Source: Lunasporangiospora selenospora (Eukaryota > Mortierellomycota > Mortierellomycetes > Mortierellales > Mortierellaceae). From it: DNA of 13,510 bases. The stretch spans positions 1 through 13,510 of the forward strand of contig JAABOA010000207.1 in the NCBI GenBank assembly GCA_015680635.1, given 5' to 3'. This document shows, in pieces, positions 7,983-13,510 of the stretch (position 1 is its first letter; each line of letters opens with the position of its first letter). The notes under the pieces are model-generated. The model was not told the origin of the DNA, searched no databases, and was given only the letters and a program-made list of their open reading frames with translations. The translations under genes and the position numbers were made by a program.

Positions 7983-9704
7983 GGTCGATTCCTTTTAGGA
8001 TTCCGCTGGATTCAAACAATAAAAAAAAGGTCGAGGAGATCAAGGCAATGCAAATGTTCGAATCCGTGACCTGAAAAAAATAGAGTGCTGGTCAGATGTA
8101 TGGGCGAATGACGATTCTTGTTCTTCATCCATCCATGTTCAGCTCTTATCACATGTCCAGTAATTCTTAGCACAACAGCTCCCCCCCCCCTAATCACCGA
8201 CTGCTCTATTCTTTCTCTGTTGCAGTTTGTTGTACACCACCTCTCAGCACTTGTTTTTACTCCATCCATAATAGCTTTGAGCTCTCTCCGCCGATCGATG
8301 CTTAATTTTGTGGCTCTACAGAGAAGGACATGCTCCCTTTGCATCCTGCTCTCTCCAGGCATAAAATGAGCAAGAAGCAAGCTGTAGTTGGTTCATACCT
8401 CACCAAAACAATATCTCGGAAAGGAGTTGCTCTTCATATCTCCAGAGCGACTGGCAGAGGCGAAGTGTCTAGATGGTTGCGTGTGCAAGAGCGCAATAGG
8501 ATTGTTCTTGTGGCAAAAACACAAAGCGCCAAAGGTTTAGGAAGAATTTTATCGCCCTACTGATTATCCCAGCAAATTAGCTGCTTTTCAACCGCACCCG
8601 GGTCCATAGCGAGCCCCAAGAAGCAGAGACCAATTTTCCTTGGTCATTTTACCTTGGCCAGGGGGGCTGCTACTCGAATCCTTCCAGAGGTCCCAGACTA
8701 GTTTATTGTGCCATGGCAGACTGCTCGATTTTTTTTTGTTTCTTTAGGAGTAGCGTGTAAATAGAATCAGTAGAATGACTTTTTTTAAATTGGGCACTGT
8801 CCCAAAGTAGTTTTGGTTAGGGACCCCTCTCCTTTTGTCCTTCATGTTGATGACTCGAGTACTTTCTCTGGCGCAAATGTAATCGGGATGGTCTAGGACT
8901 CTATTATTGGCATCCCTTGCCCCCCACCCTTGGGCCCGGATCAAATATTGAGTGGTTCCACAAATGCAAGTTTTGTTTATGTTCACCAACGTTCTTAAAG
9001 AAACTTCAATTAAAAAAGAAAGAAAAATGGCGATCCTGTTTCATAGCCTTTGAACGTCTTTATTCGAGAGGAGATCGGTACTTCTTGCATTTTTTTCTTG
9101 TTTAAAAAAAGCATTGGATCGACCGAGTTTTGGTATGGCGTGTACTTTTCTTCCCCAAGAGGCGTCTCCCATAGGTTAATGAGGTACCAAAAATAATAGC
9201 AAAGAGCAGGGAGATGGCTCACAGGGGTAGTCCCTCTGGTACAGGTGCCCAGGGCGGCTTATTCTTGACCCGATCCAAGGGCAATAAGCTGTGAAATCTT
9301 AGAGCGGCGCTTGAAGTCTCTCACAGTGGTGGTACATCTAGGGAAGGGTCCATGTTTGGCAAGCTGTGGTCAAAGCTTTAGCTTTGATTTCGGTGTTCAT
9401 GGACAGAGCTAAGTGTGGTCTACCACTAACAGTGACATTGGAAACAAAAGAGGACAATGAGGCGAGGTGGAGAGCTTCTAGTCAGACTTTTTTTTTTTTT
9501 TTTAGCAATGGCAGGATCGGGAGCGTAAGCAATGCGAACGTGTTTTTTCTAAGAAAAGATGTCTAGGATGTGAATTCTAGAGGCAGTCATTCCCCAAAAA
9601 CTTGCAATGTGTTCGTTGAAAAAATCTCGAAGAAAAACCTTTGCATCCCAGTGTTGTTTAAACCAGTATATGCTTTATAATCGGGGGCATCATCCTTTTA
9701 ATTG
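7983..9704. other. Intergenic: FANCL promoter side and GNAT 3' side, no supported gene
   Basis: FANCL and the acetyltransferase gene both run on the minus strand, so this 1.7-kb gap should hold the acetyltransferase 3' UTR (high end) and the FANCL promoter (low end). Open frames exist (minus 8012-8380, 122 codons; plus 8348-8563 from an ATG, 71 codons, basic; minus 8744-8989, 81 codons) but none shows a motif I recognise, and they overlap on opposite strands without a clear winner. Homopolymers are frequent: C10 near 8182-8191 and a T run near 9488-9503. I saw no tRNA-like fold or mobile-element ends. Confidence 0.5.
9488..9503 (+). repeat. Poly-T homopolymer
   Basis: An uninterrupted run of about 16 T lies in the gap downstream of the acetyltransferase gene. 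No function can be assigned. Confidence 0.6.
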
Positions 9705-10520
9705 CTATGGATCGTGCACAGATGTGTCAAAGATGTAATGGGCAATGTCCTTGACCTTATTGAACTTGGGCACAAACACAGGCGTGCCTGTTGCGGATCG
9801 CATCCCAGACTTTTCCATGACACGTCGACTAGCAGTGTTCTCGGTCCAGCATTCACCGTGGACACGTTCAAACCCAAAAACGGGCCGTGCAATCTGAGAG
9901 ATTCCATAAGTGACAACTTTGGTCATGATCCCGCGTCCTGAGACCTCAGGGGATACCCAATATCCAAACGAACTACAAGATAGCCACTCTTGCTGATCAG
10001 CTTCCGTCACCAAGGACTTGGTGGGTTCTATCGGCTCTGTTGAAGTGACGTTCGAGTTGGTCACTGAGGCGGAGATTGATTCCTTTTGAGCCTGTGCTTC
10101 CGCTGCTCCTGAAATAGTTTTCAACGATGGCACCGTCGAGGGTTCATAGGTGTCTCGGGTGCATGTATAAAACTCTTCTCGATGCTTACACGGGTCCAAA
10201 GCAAAGAGACCGATGACAGGACCCTGAACAGACTCTCGGATGGCCCAAACGTTGGCCGTACTCCCCGTATTTCGAGCCCGATATTTGTTCCGTTCAATGA
10301 AGATTCGTACCCTCTCCTCAGGATAAGGGAATGTCATGTTGGCGGAGTGGAGGCCTTCCGAAATGGAGGAGTTAATGTTGAGGATTCGATAAACCTCGGC
10401 AGTGTCTGAGTGTCGGAAGTGAGTAAGGAAGATGTCTTGATCGACCTGGTATGTAATCTCGGTCTCAATGGTCTCTAGGGTTTGCAATTCCTGAGACTTG
10501 GCCTGTTCTTCTAAAGTCAT
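9705..10520 (-). CDS. GNAT-family N-acetyltransferase (RimJ/RimL-like), intronless
   Basis: A single exon codes for 271 residues. The C-terminal half carries the acetyl-CoA-binding core: FGYWVSPEVSGRGIMTKVV (about residues 185-203), with the Q/R-x-x-G-x-G/A pyrophosphate loop as S194-G-R-G-I-M. It is followed by an ERVHGECWTENTASRRVMEKSGM segment (218-240), the N-x-x-S-x-x-V-x-E-K-x-G-F/M signature of the Acetyltransf_3 (RimJ/RimL) group. N-terminal elements include a T-F-P-Y-P segment (63-67) and VWAIRE...PVIGLFAL (91-108). Between these and the core sits a polar Ser/Thr/Glu/Ala-rich insertion (about 110-180) longer than usual in bacterial relatives. The acceptor (protein N-terminus, amino acid or small molecule) cannot be told. 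I chose the ATG at 10520 (A at -3, acidic-polar start); an in-frame ATG at 10706 would add 62 Arg/Phe-rich residues. It lies 479 bases from the deacetylase stop codon on the same strand. Confidence 0.88.
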   Translation of the reverse strand: MTLEEQAKSQELQTLETIETEITYQVDQDIFLTHFRHSDTAEVYRILNINSSISEGLHSANMTFPYPEERVRIFIERNKYRARNTGSTANVWAIRESVQGPVIGLFALDPCKHREEFYTCTRDTYEPSTVPSLKTISGAAEAQAQKESISASVTNSNVTSTEPIEPTKSLVTEADQQEWLSCSSFGYWVSPEVSGRGIMTKVVTYGISQIARPVFGFERVHGECWTENTASRRVMEKSGMRSATGTPVFVPKFNKVKDIAHYIFDTSVHDP

Positions 10521-10999
10521 TTTTGCCAGTGAGTTATTTTGGTAGAATCCTTGGTTGGTCGTGCAAAGGGCTATGGGGAGTACGATGTGAAGAGTAAAAA
10601 AGCTTGGCCCCTTCCTTTGTTGCCTCCTTTTTAACCCTCTCTGCGAGGTTTGTCGTTGCCGCAGTTCTTTGAGAAAAAGGAAAAAAAAAAGGCGGCGTGC
10701 TCCCATTAGAGTTTTCTACTGTCCAGCTGTACAACAATCCTTTTGCTCTCTCTCTCTACCCAATCCAATGCCTTCAGCGGGTTCCCATGACTGTCACCGA
10801 TGAAGCCAGCACACAGAAAGAGTCATTGCAATGAATGATGATACCATCTTAGTATCTCCTGAACCCTTTCCTTTCAGTCACTCAATCTTATCTGTTATTC
10901 TTTCTACCATTCTACCCATCTTGTTTTATTTTGTAGGACAGATCTATGGGTGGATGCGGCGAAGGCTATTTTTTCGCCTCTTATTACATAGCGATATAA
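10521..10999. promoter_or_regulatory. Promoter/5' leader of the GNAT gene and 3' UTR of the deacetylase gene
   Basis: This gap separates two minus-strand genes. On the plus strand it holds a (CT)n run at about 10747-10757 followed by ACCCAATCCAAT at about 10759-10770, that is, CCAAT-box-like words upstream of the acetyltransferase. A homopolymer-rich patch lies at about 10674-10690. No TATA box is evident. No other gene is visible. Confidence 0.45.
10925..10930 (-). terminator. Candidate poly(A) signal AATAAA of the chitin deacetylase gene
   Basis: The minus strand reads AATAAA about 70 bases past the deacetylase stop codon, in an AT-rich setting. Position and hexamer fit a polyadenylation signal. 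Confidence 0.55.
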
Positions 11000-12467
11000 T
11001 TAAAAACTAGCAAGGGCAGCGCCGAAAGCCAAAACTCCCACAGCAATTTCCAAGATCTTGGAACGACCCATGGAGGGACCAGCAGCCGAGCGAATAATCT
11101 CAGGCTTGGTTGTGTCGTTGCCCTTGCCACCAGTGCCACCATTACCACCATTACCACCATTAGTGCCGTTGTTGGCGGGAGAGTTCTGGTAGGGCTGCTT
11201 GTCACCCAAACACTGGTCAACAGACATAATCTTGAGGTTGATGTTGTCGATAGCAGGGAGAAGACTGAGTCCGTAGCTGACGACGTTGGGATTGTGGTCG
11301 TGCTCGAGCGTGATGATGCCCTCATTTCCTGGAGCGGCAGCATAGGTCTTCAGCGTGGTCGAGAAGGTAGTGACCGCTGCGGCCATCGTGGCGGGAGTCT
11401 GACTGAAGTCCTTGCTGTCATACGTATCGCTCGTCCTGTGAATGGAAAAAATAAGAAGTAATGGATATTTGTGTGAGACTAAGAAAAAAAAAGACAAAAA
11501 AGGCAAGCGTTGATCAAGTTTTACGGTTCAATTGGCTTACCAGCCGACGACGACGTAGCCGAGCTGCTTGATGATGCCACGGACACGGTTGTCGATGTCA
11601 CCATATGGAGGACGGATGTACTTCATCTTGATACCGGTGATATCGAAGACGGCCTTCTCGGTCCACTTGATCTCGGCAACAATCTGCTCGGTGGTGAGGG
11701 TGGTCAAAGGACGGTGCGACCATGTGTGGGAGGCAATGTTGTGTCCCTCGGCGACCTCTTGCTTCAAGATTTCAGCGTTCTTGACAACATTTGTGCCCAT
11801 GACAAAGAAGGTTGCCTTGATGTTGCGCTTCTTGAGCTCCTGGAGCAAGCGTGGAGTATCGGGGCTTGGACCTAGAGATAGAGAGAGAGAAAGATAGAGA
11901 GCGAGCGAGAGAGAGCGCGATTGATGATGGGAGGAATTTCAGATATTAAAAAAAGCCGTTAGGATATAAAAAAAAAGGGGATAATCATTTTTAGAGCCTT
12001 TGGTGTGATTATCCAACCAGAAGGGAGTAATAAGCGAGAGCGAGCGAGTGAAAACAGAGTTTCAGGTGTGGGTGTTGGATACCCGGGAAAGAGCAATGTC
12101 GAGATGAATACAGAAGAGCATCCATCCTTCCGTGCTTTTTGCATTCTCATTCCTTACCATCATCATAGGTAATGGCCCAGTCGCCAGCCTTGGGGCACAC
12201 CCGGACATCATCCTTGTAGCAGGGCTGGCATGCCGACCAGCATTGGTCAGGAGCGTAGGTGTTGCCAGTGCATGTTGGTGGACTGCCCTTCAAGAGAGGG
12301 AAGTTAGGAATCTGGCTTGGGTTGATGGCCTTCATCCACTCGACAACCTGGGGCGAGTTGACGGGTGGGAGCTCGTTTCCTGGAGGGAATTCAGCAGCAT
12401 TGAACTGGGCATGGACAATAGCATTGCCCAAGAGAAGAATGGCCGAGATGTAGAGGGTGGACTTCAT
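11000..12467 (-). CDS. Secreted, probably GPI-anchored chitin deacetylase (CE4, NodB domain), three exons
   Basis: Exons are 12158-12467, 11541-11871 and 11000-11435 (introns of 286 and 105 bases, GT...AG), giving 358 residues. A signal peptide spans about residues 1-20 (hydrophobic core ending in VHA). A Cys-rich pre-domain follows (C66, C76, C80, C83, C91). The NodB domain shows all carbohydrate-esterase-4 motifs: TYDDGPS (100-106, rebuilt across intron 1; D103 is the expected catalytic base), SHTWSH with metal ligands H152 and H156, RPPYGD (190-195), the tryptophan W214 rebuilt across intron 2, and LEHD (257-260). Known members remove acetyl groups from chitin to give chitosan at the cell wall. 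After C289 comes an Asn/Gly/Thr-rich linker (about 302-323), then SAAG (330-333) and a hydrophobic tail (341-358) without charged end, the layout of a GPI-anchor signal; this predicts attachment to membrane or wall. The start ATG has A at -3. Confidence 0.95.
11136..11161 (-). repeat. 9-base coding minisatellite in the deacetylase Gly/Asn linker
   Basis: On the plus strand the unit ACCACCATT recurs nearly three times in a row. It encodes the GGN repeats of the spacer between the catalytic domain and the GPI signal. Unit gain or loss would keep the frame and change linker length. Confidence 0.6.
11878..11921. repeat. GA-rich simple sequence in deacetylase intron 1
   Basis: Imperfect GA/GCGA repeats lie directly next to the exon 2 acceptor (AG at 11872-11873). 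In the transcript they read as CT-rich sequence and therefore form an unusually long polypyrimidine tract before the acceptor. Confidence 0.7.
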
Positions 12468-12660
12468 GGTGTAGGTTTAGATGACTTGTGGTAAGGAGTA
12501 GGAGTAGGGAGAAGAAGGGAATTGAGGAGAAATGAGGAGGAAGAAGAAGAGGAGGAAGAGGAATGGGCTGTATGAATCAAATGTGTTGTTCGAACACGGA
12601 AGGAGGCGTGCGGAGATGTCCGTCTAGTCTGACTTGGTGGGAGGAAGTGAGAGAAAAGAG

Positions 12661-12684
12661 AAAGAGAGAAAGAGAGAAAGAGAG
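12661..12684. repeat. Three copies of an 8-base AAAGAGAG repeat
   Basis: Three perfect tandem copies of AAAGAGAG on the plus strand lie about 195 bases upstream of the deacetylase start codon, with related imperfect units on the left side. Confidence 0.75.
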
Positions 12685-12753
12685 AGGAGGCGGCGAGGAG
12701 AAGGAGAAGGATGGAGCGGGGCGTTCTTAAAAAAGGGACCGGGCGGCTGAGCG

Positions 12754-12756
<3 letters not shown>

Positions 12757-12796
<40 letters not shown>
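12757..12796. repeat. (GA)20 microsatellite upstream of the chitin deacetylase
   Basis: Twenty perfect GA units (CT on the deacetylase coding strand) end 290 bases before the start codon. Perfect and long, it should vary in length between isolates. GA/CT tracts can exclude nucleosomes or bind GAGA-type factors, but whether this one does is unknown. Confidence 0.9.
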
Positions 12797-12799
<3 letters not shown>

Positions 12800-12830
12800 G
12801 TCCTTGGAAGGGAGGAGAGGGGTCAATCAA

Positions 12831-13510
12831 TCCAACAATAGCTTTTCACACTAGGTGGTGGTACATGCGGATGTGACCCTGTCCGTCAAGATTAGCCCTG
12901 CAGCTGTCTTTCTTTGGCCATGGCGTTTGCCATTGTCGTCGTTTGTCGCTATCGTTTTGTCGTTGTCGTTGTCGTTGTCATTGTCGTTATCGTTGTCATC
13001 ATCCTTCCTCGCGACTCCTTGCAATGGTACGTTCTTTTTTTATTTAACCGATTACATCGATATAGAGTCCAAAAGGACACTAACAGGAGAGTGTCTCTTT
13101 GTCACACGTATTTTTCTTCTCCTTTGGCCACCTTGTTCTGTTCTCCCGAGATGGCAAAAGAGAGGGGAAAAGAGGGCGCTGTGGACAGAAGTATCCCTGG
13201 GCACAAGGGCAGAGAACTCAACAGCCCAGCCCAGGTATCCGCATTAAACAAGAGCCGCAGCCTAATTGGACCAAACCAATATAGTCTTAATAGAAGACCG
13301 AGAGAAGATGCATATGGGTCCACGCTCCATTTGAGAGTTGACAAGAGCTTTTTTTATCCCCCGGTAAACAAGACATGCTCTAGCACCAGAGATTGGAGCA
13401 TAAACCATATCTTGGGTTATCCCCTTTCCGACCAAGAGACCCTGTACCTAACCTAGAAGACGTGCAGTCTGCTGGAAAGAACGGCCAAAAAAATAAAAAA
13501 TAAAAAAATA
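12831..13510. other. Intergenic region with no supported gene
   Basis: The left part holds an imperfect GTTGTC/GTCGTT hexamer repeat (about 12930-13002). The right part has an ATTGG and a CCAAT word at about 13265-13280, and the window ends in an AT-rich AAAAAATA-type patch. A plus frame open from 12914 to 13456 exists, but its start is the repeat read as poly-Val/Ile, and the rest matches no family I know. This may be the promoter side of a gene beyond the window. Confidence 0.45.
12955..13002 (+). repeat. Imperfect GTTGTC hexamer repeat
   Basis: GTTGTC units, with single-base changes to ATTGTC or GTTATC, run in tandem for about eight copies. Read as protein they give Val/Ile runs. A simple-sequence origin is the likely explanation. 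Confidence 0.7.

Larger units (their letters stand above)
12468..12830 (-). promoter_or_regulatory. Pyrimidine-rich promoter/leader of the chitin deacetylase gene
   Basis: For 350 bases upstream of the deacetylase ATG the coding strand is mostly C and T, interrupted around 12560-12640. It contains simple repeats at 12661-12684 and 12757-12796. No TATA box is clear. CT-rich leaders are common before highly expressed fungal genes; applying that here is inference. Confidence 0.5.

Noticed and set aside
8050-8080. tRNA-like T-loop word GTTCGAATCC
   Set aside because: No matching acceptor, D or anticodon stems could be drawn around it on either strand.
8012-8380. Minus-strand open frame of 122 codons just upstream of FANCL, considered as an extra FANCL exon or separate gene
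   Set aside because: FANCL begins in register with the family N-terminus at 7982 with an in-frame stop close upstream, and the frame shows no family motif.
8744-9222. Two minus-strand open frames considered as transposon remnants
   Set aside because: No transposase, reverse transcriptase or integrase motif, no terminal repeats, and homopolymer-rich sequence around them.
12464-12830. Minus-strand open frames rich in Ser, Leu and Pro upstream of the deacetylase
   Set aside because: They are translations of CT microsatellites in the promoter/leader of the deacetylase gene.
12914-13456. Plus-strand open frame of 180 codons with a long Val/Ile run resembling a membrane segment
   Set aside because: The hydrophobic run is a direct reading of the GTTGTC repeat, and the remainder has no recognisable domain or supporting exon structure.

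Overview
This window looks like nuclear DNA of a filamentous fungus. Genes are interrupted by short introns of about 80-290 bases with GT...AG ends, the start codons have A at -3, and leaders are pyrimidine-rich on the coding strand with dinucleotide tracts. A GPI-type chitin deacetylase (cell-wall enzyme) sits beside a complete FANCL gene. FANCL is absent from most Ascomycota and Basidiomycota, so an early-diverging lineage (Mortierellomycota/Mucoromycota-like) is my inference; nothing in the window proves the species.

Layout: (1) bases 1-185 hold the 3' end of a plus-strand gene, probably a secreted subtilase. (2) Bases 186-4601 are a 4.4-kb stretch with no recognisable intact gene; it holds a pyrimidine tract near 1043-1140, purine-rich tracts between 1490 and 2240, and a few weak or broken open frames. 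(3) 4602-5468, plus strand, is a five-exon NUDT15/MutT-type Nudix hydrolase (151 aa). (4) 5775-7982, minus strand, is a nine-exon FANCL, the RING E3 ligase of the Fanconi anaemia pathway (407 aa); it converges on the Nudix gene with 306 bases between the two stop codons. (5) 7983-9704 has no gene I can support. (6) 9705-10520, minus strand, is an intronless GNAT N-acetyltransferase (271 aa). (7) 11000-12467, minus strand, is a three-exon secreted, probably GPI-anchored chitin deacetylase (358 aa) with a (GA)20 tract upstream. (8) 12831-13510 is intergenic, with a GTTGTC-type repeat.

The exon joins were worked out by hand. For the three spliced genes, every junction keeps the frame, uses GT/AG, and restores family motifs across the joint (Nudix box; ELF, URD and RING of FANCL; NodB motifs of the deacetylase). 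The genes do not form an operon or an obvious single system. The only functional link I see is that the two convergent genes (nucleotide-pool sanitation and crosslink-repair ubiquitination) both bear on genome maintenance, and that is probably coincidence. I found no CRISPR array, intact transposon, tRNA or rRNA.
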